A stretch of DNA of 32,188 bases from Deltaproteobacteria bacterium. GTDB lineage: Bacteria > Desulfobacterota > Syntrophia > Syntrophales > JACQWR01. The stretch is from contig JAPLJV010000062.1 of the NCBI GenBank assembly GCA_026388415.1, forward strand, positions 1-32,188, in the 5' to 3' direction. The position numbers were made by a program, and so were the translations under genes. A model generated the notes under the pieces. It ran no database searches and was not told where the DNA came from. It saw only the letters and a program-made list of their open reading frames with translations. This document shows, in pieces, positions 1 through 7,333 of this stretch. Each line of letters opens with the position of its first letter. The first letter of the stretch is position 1.

Positions 1-1
1 G

Positions 2-226
2 GAGTGCCAGCTCCTCCATACCCTGGAAATAGGGCTGCACACGCTATTTGTCGGTGAGATCAAGGACGTGAAGGCCGAGGAAAATATCCTGGACCAGGAC
101 GGAAAGCCCGATATAGAGAAAATAAGACCCCTGATATTTTCCCCGACAAGTCTGACTTATTACGGCATCGGCGAATATCTGGGCAAGGCATTTTCACTCG
201 GGAAAGAGATAAAAGCACATTCCTGA
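2..226 (+). CDS. Flavin reductase family protein, C-terminal fragment
   Basis: An open frame enters from the left edge and stops at TGA 224-226, giving 74 residues. The reading contains LHTLFVGEIKDVKAEE, then a DQDGKPDIEKIRPLIF stretch and a C-terminal YYGIGEYLGKAFSLG. That pattern is typical of the C-terminal half of FMN-binding flavin reductase-like (split-barrel) proteins of anaerobes, which bind FMN and may pass electrons to partner flavoproteins or diiron proteins. The start and N-terminal half lie outside the window. Assignment rests on remembered family patterns only, so the subfamily is uncertain. Confidence 0.7.
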   Translation, partial: ECQLLHTLEIGLHTLFVGEIKDVKAEENILDQDGKPDIEKIRPLIFSPTSLTYYGIGEYLGKAFSLGKEIKAHS

Positions 227-243
227 CGGCTTTCCTCTGGGAC

Positions 244-331
244 ATGACCCAATTGCGACAGCATTTGGGATCGTGTCCCCAGATCCGATGACCCAATTGC
301 GACAGCATTTGGGATCGTGTCCCCAGATCCG
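244..331. repeat. Two perfect 44-bp tandem copies containing an inverted repeat
   Basis: Positions 244-287 and 288-331 are identical 44-mers. Together with the preceding GGGAC (239-243), the first unit forms an imperfect hairpin: a GGGACATGACCCAA arm, a TTGCGACAGCA-like loop, and a TTGGGATCGTGTCCC arm. It lies between the flavin reductase stop and the end of the convergent permease gene. It may act as a bidirectional terminator-like structure or be a remnant of a REP-type element. Confidence 0.8.
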
Positions 332-335
332 CTTG

Positions 336-1169
336 CTACCTCAAGCGCGGGTCGAGGGAATCCCGGATGCCTTCACCCAGGAGGTTGTATCCCAGGACGG
401 TCAATAGGATGGCCAATCCCGGATAGAGGGAGAGCCACCAGGCGATATCAATGTTGTCCTTGCCGGCGGTGAGGATATTTCCCCAGCTCGGGGTGGGAGG
501 CTGGACGCCGATGCCGAGAAAACTCAGGGCTGATTCGGTGAGAATGGCGCCGGCTACCCCGAGTGTGGCGGCTACCAGCACGGAGGCCATGGCATTGGGA
601 AGAATATGGACTAAGATAATCCGGAAATCACCGGCGCCGATGCCGCGGGCGGCGAGCACAAAATCCCGCTCCCGGAGCGAGGTAAAGTCCGCCCGGACGA
701 GTCTGGTTATTCCCATCCAGCCGGTCAGGCCGATCACGATCATGATGTTCCAGATGGAAGGTTCCAGAAAGGCGATTACTGCCAGGATCAGAAAAAAGGT
801 GGGAAAGCAGAGCATAATATCTACAAATCTCATGATGACGGCGTCAACCCACCGGCCATAGTATCCGGCGATGGCGCCCAGGATGGTGCCGATAAAAATG
901 GCCAGCCCCGTAGCGGCAAAGCCAACTTTTAGCGATATTTTTGCCCCCCAGATCATGCGGCTGAGCACGTCGCGCCCCAGTTGATCCGTCCCCAGCAGGT
1001 GGGCTACGGAGGGCGGCATCAGAACGAGCTTGAGGTCAATAGCGCCGGGGTCATAGGGTGCAATCCAGGGCGCGAGCAATGAAACGGCGAAAAATGCGAC
1101 AACGATGATGCTGCCGGCCAGGGCCATTTTATTTTTCAGAAACCTTTGCCAAAAAACTGATTTGATCAT
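336..1169 (-). CDS. ABC transporter permease, DppC/OppC type
   Basis: A 277-residue inner-membrane permease of the dipeptide/oligopeptide/nickel family (BPD_transp_1). An N-terminal membrane segment follows the short cytoplasmic start at about residues 16-36. The family hallmark LLGTDQLGRDVLSR follows, then several membrane segments and the ATPase-contacting loop around FVLAARGIGAGDFRIIL. The C-terminus SLDPRLR is typical of DppC. Length is slightly short of the usual 280-300. Its expected partner, the DppB-type permease, lies about 1.8 kb away at 2948-3922 on the same strand, but der sits between them in the opposite direction, so the two are probably not in one transcript. No substrate-binding protein or ATPase gene is in the window, so the substrate cannot be named. 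Confidence 0.92.
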   Translation of the reverse strand: MIKSVFWQRFLKNKMALAGSIIVVAFFAVSLLAPWIAPYDPGAIDLKLVLMPPSVAHLLGTDQLGRDVLSRMIWGAKISLKVGFAATGLAIFIGTILGAIAGYYGRWVDAVIMRFVDIMLCFPTFFLILAVIAFLEPSIWNIMIVIGLTGWMGITRLVRADFTSLRERDFVLAARGIGAGDFRIILVHILPNAMASVLVAATLGVAGAILTESALSFLGIGVQPPTPSWGNILTAGKDNIDIAWWLSLYPGLAILLTVLGYNLLGEGIRDSLDPRLR

Positions 1170-1472
1170 TTTATGTTTCGGAAGGTAATTTCTAACGAGC
1201 CAATTGCAAAAGTCGTCACACCGGTGCTCTGTTTAGTCCTCGCTTGACGGGGGAAAACCGGTGTCCAGTGTTTTTGTAACACGTTGAAATTTCTGGATTC
1301 CGGCTTCCGCCGGAATGACACGCTGTTGCATTTATACGACTTTTGTAATTACCTCTAAGTTACTAATTTTCAAGAAGAGGATTTCATTAGCCCCTTTTTT
1401 CTGTATTTATGATACACAACTTCTAAGAAATTGCCAATACCTATCGTCTATACTTGTAAAGAGAGATTATCA
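1170..1472. other. Intergenic region between divergent permease and der
   Basis: About 300 bp without a credible gene. It holds the inverted-repeat element at 1197-1350 and an A+T-rich stretch (1351-1430) that should contain the der promoter. I could not pick one convincing -35/-10 pair there. Confidence 0.6.
1197..1350. repeat. MITE-like intergenic element 1 with inverted ends
   Basis: The ends AATTGCAAAAGTCGT (1202-1216) and ACGACTTTTGTAATT (1336-1350) are inverted copies with one mismatch. The core 1253-1301 matches 31807-31855 over 49 bp with one mismatch. The segment 1226-1252 is an exact reverse complement of 31863-31889 (27 bp). A CCGGCTTCCGCCGG palindrome is at 1300-1313. No coding capacity. 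Its left end (GAGCCAATTGCAAAAGT) also resembles the right end of the element at 20863-21015. Confidence 0.75.
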
Positions 1473-2795
1473 ATGAAGCCAGTTATTGCCATTATCGGCA
1501 GGTCCAATGTAGGGAAATCAACCTTCTTCAATCGGTTGTCAGAGAAGAAAAAAGCGATTGTCATCAACGTGCCGGGTGCGACCAGGGACCGTAATTATGC
1601 CGATTGCACCTGGGACGACAAACCCTTTCTGCTGATTGATACGGGAGGCTTTGAACCGGCCGCCACAACGCAGATCCTCGTCCAGATGCGGGAGCAGACG
1701 CAACTCGCCATCGAAGAAGCGGACATTATTATTTTCCTGATGGACGGCCGGGACGGGTTGCTGCCGGCGGATCGGGAGGTGGCCCAAATCTTGAGAGGAG
1801 TGGGAAAACCCGTTTTTATCGCGGTCAACAAGGTAGATGGTCCGCGTCACGAAGGATTAGTTCCGGAATTTTATGAGTTGGGAATTGACAAGGTTTATAC
1901 CTTGTCGGCGCTCCATGGCCTGGGTTTCGATGAGCTGATGCGGGATGTGGCCGCCGCGCTTCCCGCCGCAGTTGAGGCTAATGCCGAGGAAGAACCATGG
2001 ATCAGGCTGGCCGTAGTTGGTAAGCCAAACGTGGGGAAGTCTTCCCTGGTAAATAAAATCCTGGGCTATGAACGAACCATTGTGAATCCGCTGCCCGGCA
2101 CCACCCGGGATGCGATTGACACCCGCTTTACCGTGCATGGCAAGGACTATGTGCTGGTGGATACGGCCGGAATCAGACGCAAAAGCCGCGTCAGCCTCAC
2201 ACTGGAAAAATACAGCGTCATCCAGGCGGTGAAGACTATTGACCGTTGCGACATCGCCCTGCTGCTCATTGATGCGGAAGAAGGCATAACGGAACAGGAC
2301 GCCAAGATTGCGGGCCTGATCTTTGAAAGAGGCGTGGCCTGCATCATCGTCGTCAACAAATGGGACAAGGTGGAGAAAGACAACCACAGCGTGGGCAAGT
2401 ATGTGGAAGATATTCATGACGTCCTGAAATTCATGGATTTTTCCCCGATTATCTTCGTTTCCGCCCTGAGCGGCCAGCGGGTGGTCAAGATATTTGACCT
2501 CGTAGAGAAGGTTTATGAGCAATTCAACCGGAGAGTAAATACGGCGGAACTGAACCGGATAGTCAGCGAAATAGTGGCCCGAAATCCCCCGGCGCGCTAT
2601 CAGGGGAAGGAGCAAAAGATCAGTTATGTGACCCAAGTGTCCACCCGGCCGCCGACCTTCATCTTCTTCGTCAAGGAACCCAAGGTGATCCATTTTTCCT
2701 ATGAACGCTTCCTGCTGAACCAGCTCCGGGAGGCCTTCGGTTTTGACCAGGCGCCGATCAGGATTTTTTTCCGGCGGAAGAACATCAAGGAGTGA
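1473..2795 (+). CDS. der: Ribosome biogenesis GTPase Der (EngA)
   Basis: A double-GTPase protein needed for 50S ribosomal subunit maturation. From the chosen ATG it has 440 residues, within the family norm. The first G domain shows GRSNVGKST near the N-terminus, DTGG and NKVD. The second shows GKPNVGKSS, DTAG and NKWD. A KH-like C-terminal domain follows, ending in FRRKNIKE. The open frame extends upstream to 1431, but ATG 1473 is preceded by GAGAG and starts directly in the conserved KPVIAIIGRSN strand, so the 14 extra residues are unlikely. It is the only plus-strand gene in this part and separates two ABC permease genes of opposite orientation. Confidence 0.97.
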   Translation: MKPVIAIIGRSNVGKSTFFNRLSEKKKAIVINVPGATRDRNYADCTWDDKPFLLIDTGGFEPAATTQILVQMREQTQLAIEEADIIIFLMDGRDGLLPADREVAQILRGVGKPVFIAVNKVDGPRHEGLVPEFYELGIDKVYTLSALHGLGFDELMRDVAAALPAAVEANAEEEPWIRLAVVGKPNVGKSSLVNKILGYERTIVNPLPGTTRDAIDTRFTVHGKDYVLVDTAGIRRKSRVSLTLEKYSVIQAVKTIDRCDIALLLIDAEEGITEQDAKIAGLIFERGVACIIVVNKWDKVEKDNHSVGKYVEDIHDVLKFMDFSPIIFVSALSGQRVVKIFDLVEKVYEQFNRRVNTAELNRIVSEIVARNPPARYQGKEQKISYVTQVSTRPPTFIFFVKEPKVIHFSYERFLLNQLREAFGFDQAPIRIFFRRKNIKE

Positions 2796-2947
2796 TAATT
2801 GGGACGGTTGGAGAAGTAACTCATTTGGCCCCGTGTAAATTGTCATTGGGGTCGCTGTTAATTGTTAACGTGAACGCATGTACCTGACGGAATCAGAAAT
2901 CGAAATCTTCTCAATGGATAACGTCCGGAAGGGTTGTAATCGCAAAT

Positions 2948-3922
2948 TTACGAGACCCTGATCCGGGGATCAACCAGGGCGTAGGAGATGTCGGCGATGA
3001 GATTTCCCAACAGGGTCAGTACGGCGCCGATAAAGAGGATACCCATCACGGTGGGATAATCGCGTGACATCACCGCCATATAGAAGAGCTGCCCCATGCC
3101 CGGGATGGCAAAAATTGTCTCAAAAATCACACTGCCGCCGATCAGGCCGGGGACGGAAAGACCGAGGATGGTAACTAGGGGGAGCAGGGCATTCCGGAGG
3201 GCGTGCTTGTAAATCACTATCCATTCCGGCAACCCTTTGGCCCGGGCGGTCGTGATGTAATCCTGCCGGATCACTTCCAGCATGTTGGCCCGCATATAGC
3301 GCGAAAAACCGGCCAGTCCGCCAAAGGCCGAGAGCAGTACGGGCATGATCAGATGCTTGATCAGATCAAGGAAGGCCATGCCGGCGGGAAGGTATTCATA
3401 ATTCAGGGAGCGGATGCCGGAAATCGGCAACCAGCCCAACTGCACCCCGAAAAGGATCATCAAAAGGAGCGCCAGCCAGAAGGTGGGCATCGCGAAGCCC
3501 GTGAAGACGAAGACGCTCGTTATTCTATCGAAGAAGGAATTCTGATGCACGGCTGAAAAGACGCCGATGGGGATGGCAATGATCATGATTAGTATCATGG
3601 AAAGTACGTTCAGGGAGATGGTGATCGGCAGCCGCTCGAGGATTTTATCGGTAACGGGCCGGTGATCGGAGGAAAATGAGGTCCCCAAATCCAGCACCAG
3701 GAGCTTCTTTACCCAGATCAGATACTGTTGGTGCAAGGGCTTGTCCAGGTCGTACATGGCCCGCAGACGTTCTTTCATCTCGGCCGATACGCGCGGATTC
3801 ATCTGAGTTTCCATGTCCGTGGGAGAGCCGGGGGCCAGATGCATGACCACAAAGCAGATAATGGTGATCCCGATTAACAGGGGAATCATGAAGAGCAATC
3901 TTTTGACGATGTAACTGATCAT
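2948..3922 (-). CDS. ABC transporter permease, DppB/OppB type
   Basis: A 324-residue permease of the peptide/nickel ABC family. It begins with the classic [19 protein letters not shown] membrane segment and the HLAPGSP motif, has about six membrane segments, and carries the coupling loop [15 protein letters not shown]. The end [10 protein letters not shown] is typical of DppB. It starts 15 bp after the stop of the TIM-barrel gene, so the two are probably co-transcribed. The DppC-type partner is displaced beyond der at 336-1169. Together these permeases would form the membrane channel of a binding-protein-dependent importer, but binding protein and ATPases are not encoded nearby. Confidence 0.93.
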   Translation of the reverse strand: MISYIVKRLLFMIPLLIGITIICFVVMHLAPGSPTDMETQMNPRVSAEMKERLRAMYDLDKPLHQQYLIWVKKLLVLDLGTSFSSDHRPVTDKILERLPITISLNVLSMILIMIIAIPIGVFSAVHQNSFFDRITSVFVFTGFAMPTFWLALLLMILFGVQLGWLPISGIRSLNYEYLPAGMAFLDLIKHLIMPVLLSAFGGLAGFSRYMRANMLEVIRQDYITTARAKGLPEWIVIYKHALRNALLPLVTILGLSVPGLIGGSVIFETIFAIPGMGQLFYMAVMSRDYPTVMGILFIGAVLTLLGNLIADISYALVDPRIRVS

Positions 3923-3936
3923 CCAGGGAACTCCCG

Positions 3937-4755
3937 TTATGAATTCCGAATTTCATTTTTGCCTGTTCTGTCCGGCAGATCCATCATCTTGACGTTTAAG
4001 ACGGTTTTCCAGAGGTCGGTCAGCGTATGAGGCTCCAGGGTGACCAACGGCGAAAGATTACGCTCGCGGAGCATTGCGAATAATTCCGTAAAAGGAAAAT
4101 TTCCCTCTCCCACCGGGGCATGGTCGTCGGCTAAACCGCTGTTGTCATGTATGTGCAACTGACTCAGATAGGGGCCCATTGCTTCTATCCAGGTGGCAAA
4201 GGGGGCGCGGGAAAAAAAATTGCAGTGACCCGTGTCAAAACAAAAACGTATCCGGGGCGAAGCAAGCGCGCCCAAAAGCTCGGTCAGGGGTGCCGGGTCC
4301 GTTTCATAAACATTTTCCAGGGCAATGATCGTTTTTCCTTCTTCCGCCAGCGGTAAAAAATGGCTCCAGGTCTCGATGCTGTTTTCCAGCCAGGTCTGAT
4401 TGTGGGAATCATAGTATTTTTCATCAAAGGAGGGATGGCAAACCACGGTCAAGGGGTGGAAATAAGGGACCAGGTCAAATACCTGCTGCAGGCGGTCTTC
4501 GGTAACTTGCCGAATTTTCGGGTCAATTGCGCCGGGCCGCAAGTCTATGAAAGGGGCATGAAAGGTGACCGCAAGCTCCGCCTCAGCAAGCCGTTTGGCC
4601 ACCTCTAAAAAAACAGACTTTGGCCAGGTTTCCAGATCCGTGCAATTGAAGCTTATTTCCGGGTTGATTTTTTCCTTAATGACCAAGCTCAAATGTTCGG
4701 TCGTCAGGAGACGAAAAGGTACGTGGATCTGGACATTTTTTATTATCTTTTGCAT
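3937..4755 (-). CDS. Sugar phosphate isomerase/epimerase-like TIM-barrel protein
   Basis: A 272-residue member of the AP-endonuclease-2/xylose-isomerase-like TIM-barrel superfamily. Visible metal-site motifs include [34 protein letters not shown] and QLHIHDN followed by DDHAPVGEG, the usual order of His/Glu/Asp ligands in this fold. Such proteins isomerise or epimerise sugars or act as metal-dependent endonucleases; the reaction here cannot be specified. The frame opens at 4782, but the ATG ending at 4755 has AAAGGA at good spacing on the minus strand and is preferred. It lies just upstream of the dppB-like gene, suggesting a shared operon and perhaps handling of an imported compound. Confidence 0.8.
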   Translation of the reverse strand: MQKIIKNVQIHVPFRLLTTEHLSLVIKEKINPEISFNCTDLETWPKSVFLEVAKRLAEAELAVTFHAPFIDLRPGAIDPKIRQVTEDRLQQVFDLVPYFHPLTVVCHPSFDEKYYDSHNQTWLENSIETWSHFLPLAEEGKTIIALENVYETDPAPLTELLGALASPRIRFCFDTGHCNFFSRAPFATWIEAMGPYLSQLHIHDNSGLADDHAPVGEGNFPFTELFAMLRERNLSPLVTLEPHTLTDLWKTVLNVKMMDLPDRTGKNEIRNS

Positions 4756-4890
4756 GTTTCCTTTGCTTGTTATGGCGTTCAATACATGGTCACGGCTGCC
4801 CTTCTACCACAGCGGGTTGTTTTTCACAACCGCGATTGCGCCGGCCGGATTTGATTCGAGATTGACAGCCGGTGATTATTCTGCTACTGA

Positions 4891-4919
4891 TTAACTGACG
4901 GAAAACAATAACTTATAAT
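4891..4919 (+). promoter_or_regulatory. Candidate sigma-70 promoter for the rsfS operon
   Basis: TTAACT (4891-4896) and TATAAT (4914-4919) are separated by 17 bp, about 80 bp upstream of rsfS. The -10 is perfect; the -35 matches four of six consensus bases. Read by eye only. Confidence 0.5.
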
Positions 4920-4998
4920 TAACAAATTAGCCCCTCCTGATGTCCGGAATTATTGTAGTCCGGTGGCCCGCAGGGGGATGGGAAGAGGTGGTGGTTTG

Positions 4999-5391
4999 GT
5001 GCAAAAAAATATTGATGCCAGAGAAATAGCCCTTTGGTGCGTAAATGCCGCGCTGGAGAAAAAGGCCAAGAATTTGACATTATTGAATGTAAAAGAAAAT
5101 TCCGCTTTTACAGACTATTTTCTCATTTGTAGCGGCGCCTCGGACAGGCAGGCGCAGGCGATTGCCTCTTCCATCCGGGAGAAAATGAAAAAAGACGGGA
5201 TACTCCCCCTGGGTGTGGAAGGTGAAAGTCACGGCCAGTGGATCCTGATGGATTATGATGACGTGGTTGTTCATATTTTTTACGAACCGGTACGGGAATT
5301 TTACGATATTGAAAGGCTGTGGTCGGAGGCGCCCCGCATGGAAGTGGACGAGAATGCCATCGAGTTGACTGCCCTGGACATAGGAATATAG
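4999..5391 (+). CDS. rsfS: Ribosomal silencing factor RsfS (Iojap family)
   Basis: RsfS binds ribosomal protein uL14 and blocks subunit joining when nutrients run low. The protein shows AREIALWCVNAALEKKAKN, FTDYFLICSGASDRQAQAIA, LPLGVEGESHGQWILMDYDD and VVVHIFYEPVREFYDIERLW, which are the family blocks in order. The GTG at 4999 gives 130 residues and begins next to the first conserved helix, with AGAGGTGG upstream. Longer starts at ATG 4978 or GTG 4963 are open but add Gly/Arg-rich residues unlike the family. First gene of a plus-strand housekeeping run followed by the comF-like gene. Confidence 0.93.
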   Translation: MQKNIDAREIALWCVNAALEKKAKNLTLLNVKENSAFTDYFLICSGASDRQAQAIASSIREKMKKDGILPLGVEGESHGQWILMDYDDVVVHIFYEPVREFYDIERLWSEAPRMEVDENAIELTALDIGI

Positions 5392-5445
5392 GCGCAGACC
5401 TATTAATACTTAAACTTGCAACGGCCTTGTCAGGGGGTGGCAACA

Positions 5446-6165
5446 TTGCCGAGTGTCCTTAAGTGCCTTGCCGATGTTGTCTTCCCTCCCCAATGTATGG
5501 CCTGCGGTAAGGTTTTGCGGGAAGGGAAGTTGTCTTTCTGCCCGGATTGCTTTTCACAAATAGAATTTATCCGTTCGCCCCTTTGCTCCCTTTGCGGCCA
5601 GCCTTTTTCCGAACCGGGGGAGGGCGATCATATTTGCGGAGACTGCTTGCTGGCGGCCCCCGCTTTTTCTATCGCCCGGGCTTTGGGGCAATATGAAAGG
5701 GTGCTGATGGATGTTATCCACCGCTTCAAGTACGGAGGCAAGACATCTTTGGGCGAACGACTGGGGGAATTTATGGCCGACTACAGCTATCCGTCGCTGG
5801 CAATTGCAGATTATTCGCTCATCATGCCCGTACCTCTGCATCCCCGCAGATTAAGACGGCGGGGATTCAACCAGGCTCTGATCCTGGCCCGGGAAATTTC
5901 CCGGCGCTTTTCCCTGCGGCTTGACTTTTCGAGCCTTCAGCGGCTTGTTTTCACGGAGCCACAGGTTGGCCTGGGCAAGGACAGGCGGGAACTAAACATC
6001 AGGGGGGCCTTTCAGGTTCCCGATGCCGGACGGATAAAAGGTGAGAAGATTATCCTGGTGGATGATGTCTACACCACCGGCAGCACAGTGAAGGAATGTG
6101 CGCTGGTACTAATGAAAAACAAGGCCGAGCAGGTGGCGGTATTGACATTGGCCCGGGCAACTTAG
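5446..6165 (+). CDS. ComF family phosphoribosyltransferase-like protein
   Basis: About 239 residues with the ComF layout: an N-terminal zinc-binding region with CMACG, CPDC, CSLCG and CGDC pairs, then a PRTase domain with the PRPP-binding motif IILVDDVYTTGST near the C-terminus. It also has MPVPLHPRRLRRRGFNQ, a ComF signature. The family is linked to DNA uptake and, in some bacteria, replication-stress repair; the role here is unknown. TTG 5446 is chosen because AGGGGGTGG (5432-5440) is correctly spaced before it. An upstream TTG at 5416 has no such site. Confidence 0.9.
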   Translation: MPSVLKCLADVVFPPQCMACGKVLREGKLSFCPDCFSQIEFIRSPLCSLCGQPFSEPGEGDHICGDCLLAAPAFSIARALGQYERVLMDVIHRFKYGGKTSLGERLGEFMADYSYPSLAIADYSLIMPVPLHPRRLRRRGFNQALILAREISRRFSLRLDFSSLQRLVFTEPQVGLGKDRRELNIRGAFQVPDAGRIKGEKIILVDDVYTTGSTVKECALVLMKNKAEQVAVLTLARAT

Positions 6166-6187
6166 ATAGTGACGACAGGGGGATTAT

Positions 6188-6670
6188 ATGGAAGGCAAGA
6201 TATATAAACGGGAGGCATTAAAAACGGAGCTTTCGCGCCTCCGCAGGGAAGGCCGGAAAATCGTTTTTACCAACGGCTGCTTTGATATTCTCCATGTGGG
6301 TCACGTCCGGTATTTGCAGGCGGCCAGGAAAATCGGGGATGTCCTGGTACTGGCCTTGAACAGTGACTCTTCGGTAAGGTCCATCAAAGGTGAGAAACGC
6401 CCCCTGATCCCCGAACAGGAGCGCGCCGTTGTAGTGGCTGCCCTGGAGTCGGTTGATTATGTAACCGTCTTTTCTGAATCCACCCCGCTGGCCTTGATTG
6501 AGTATCTTCAGCCCGACGTATTGGTAAAAGGGGGCGACTGGGCGGCCGACCAGGTAGTAGGACGCGAAGCGGTGGCACAATGGGGCGGACAAGTAGTGAT
6601 TATTCCATCAATAAAAGGAGCTTCGACAACAAACATCGTGGAAAAAATCAAGGCGGTCTACGGCGGTTGA
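6188..6670 (+). CDS. rfaE2: D-glycero-beta-D-manno-heptose 1-phosphate adenylyltransferase
   Basis: A 160-residue nucleotidyltransferase that makes ADP-heptose from heptose 1-phosphate and ATP for the lipopolysaccharide inner core. The catalytic [16 protein letters not shown] block carries the HxGH motif. Further family blocks are [29 protein letters not shown] and the C-terminal [12 protein letters not shown], which fits the ISTSKII/V-like region. It corresponds to the C-terminal domain of E. coli HldE; the kinase domain is not fused here, so a separate hldA/rfaE1 is expected elsewhere. It supports a Gram-negative host with heptose-containing LPS. A hairpin begins one base after its stop. 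Confidence 0.95.
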   Translation: MEGKIYKREALKTELSRLRREGRKIVFTNGCFDILHVGHVRYLQAARKIGDVLVLALNSDSSVRSIKGEKRPLIPEQERAVVVAALESVDYVTVFSESTPLALIEYLQPDVLVKGGDWAADQVVGREAVAQWGGQVVIIPSIKGASTTNIVEKIKAVYGG

Positions 6671-6715
6671 AGAGAAATCTATGTCCCCGGCGCCAGTGGC
6701 ATAGATTTCTCTTTA
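6671..6715 (+). terminator. Perfect 13-bp hairpin directly after rfaE2
   Basis: AGAGAAATCTATG (6671-6683) and CATAGATTTCTCT (6700-6712) pair perfectly around a 16-nt loop, starting at the base after the rfaE2 stop. Only a few T follow, so it may be a weak terminator or an mRNA-end stabiliser rather than a strong intrinsic terminator. Confidence 0.6.
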
Positions 6716-6823
6716 CAAAAAAGGGCGCTTTAGGTATAGGGTCGAAAATTAATGTCTTTGCTAAAAGTTGCGGAAAAGCGAATTGTAGGAAAACAATAAC
6801 CTGCCCACGAGGACGAACAAGAT

Positions 6824-7192
6824 ATGACGATGAATTCGGAGAAAATGGAATTTTTCAGGTCTATGTTGAATCAGAAGATCAATGATCTCTTGAGTGAAGC
6901 AGAAAAAACCGTTTCCGAAATGACCACTGGTAAAGATAATTTCCCTGACCCTAATGACCGGGCTTCTTTAGAGGCGGACAGGAATTTTGAATTACGCATC
7001 CGGGACCGGGAGCGGAGATTGATTCTGAAAATGCGGGAAGCCATCCAGCGTATTGATGACGGGGTTTTTGGCATTTGTGAATCTTGTGGGGGGCCAATAT
7101 CTGAAAAAAGATTGATGGCCCGGCCGGTAACTGTTAATTGTATTGACTGCAAAACCAGAGAAGAAAAACTGGAAAAAATGAAGGGAGCATGA
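6824..7192 (+). CDS. DksA/TraR-family C4 zinc-finger protein
   Basis: A 122-residue protein with an N-terminal coiled coil (about residues 5-75; DPNDRASLEADRNFELRIRDRERRLI) and a C4 zinc finger (Cys85, Cys88, Cys106, Cys109) embedded in FGICESCGGPISEKRLMARP. This is the DksA fold that enters the RNA polymerase secondary channel and acts with ppGpp. It is shorter than E. coli DksA (151 residues), as many deltaproteobacterial homologues are. Several in-frame ATG codons sit at the start (6824, 6830, 6845); the first was kept. It is located between rfaE2 and priA, separated from rfaE2 by a hairpin. Confidence 0.9.
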   Translation: MTMNSEKMEFFRSMLNQKINDLLSEAEKTVSEMTTGKDNFPDPNDRASLEADRNFELRIRDRERRLILKMREAIQRIDDGVFGICESCGGPISEKRLMARPVTVNCIDCKTREEKLEKMKGA

Positions 7193-7333
7193 GGCTGCCG
7201 GACATTTTCCCTTCCGGACTGCATCCTCCTCTGATGGGTAAATTTCTTCAAGTAATCGTCAAAACGTTCCCCCCTGCCCTAATTCATAAATACACAGTAA
7301 AATTATCCGGTTCTGACAAGAGGAATCTCACGC

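Noticed and set aside
1857-2846. A 329-codon minus-strand open frame opposite der
   Set aside because: Der motifs are complete on the plus strand; the opposite frame is low-complexity and unlike any family I know.
2878-2961. A 27-residue plus-strand ORF between der and the dppB-like gene
   Set aside because: No RBS, overlaps the end of the dppB-like gene, no recognisable motif.
6580-6885. A 101-codon ORF overlapping rfaE2 end and dksA start
   Set aside because: It overlaps two well-supported genes and a hairpin in another frame.
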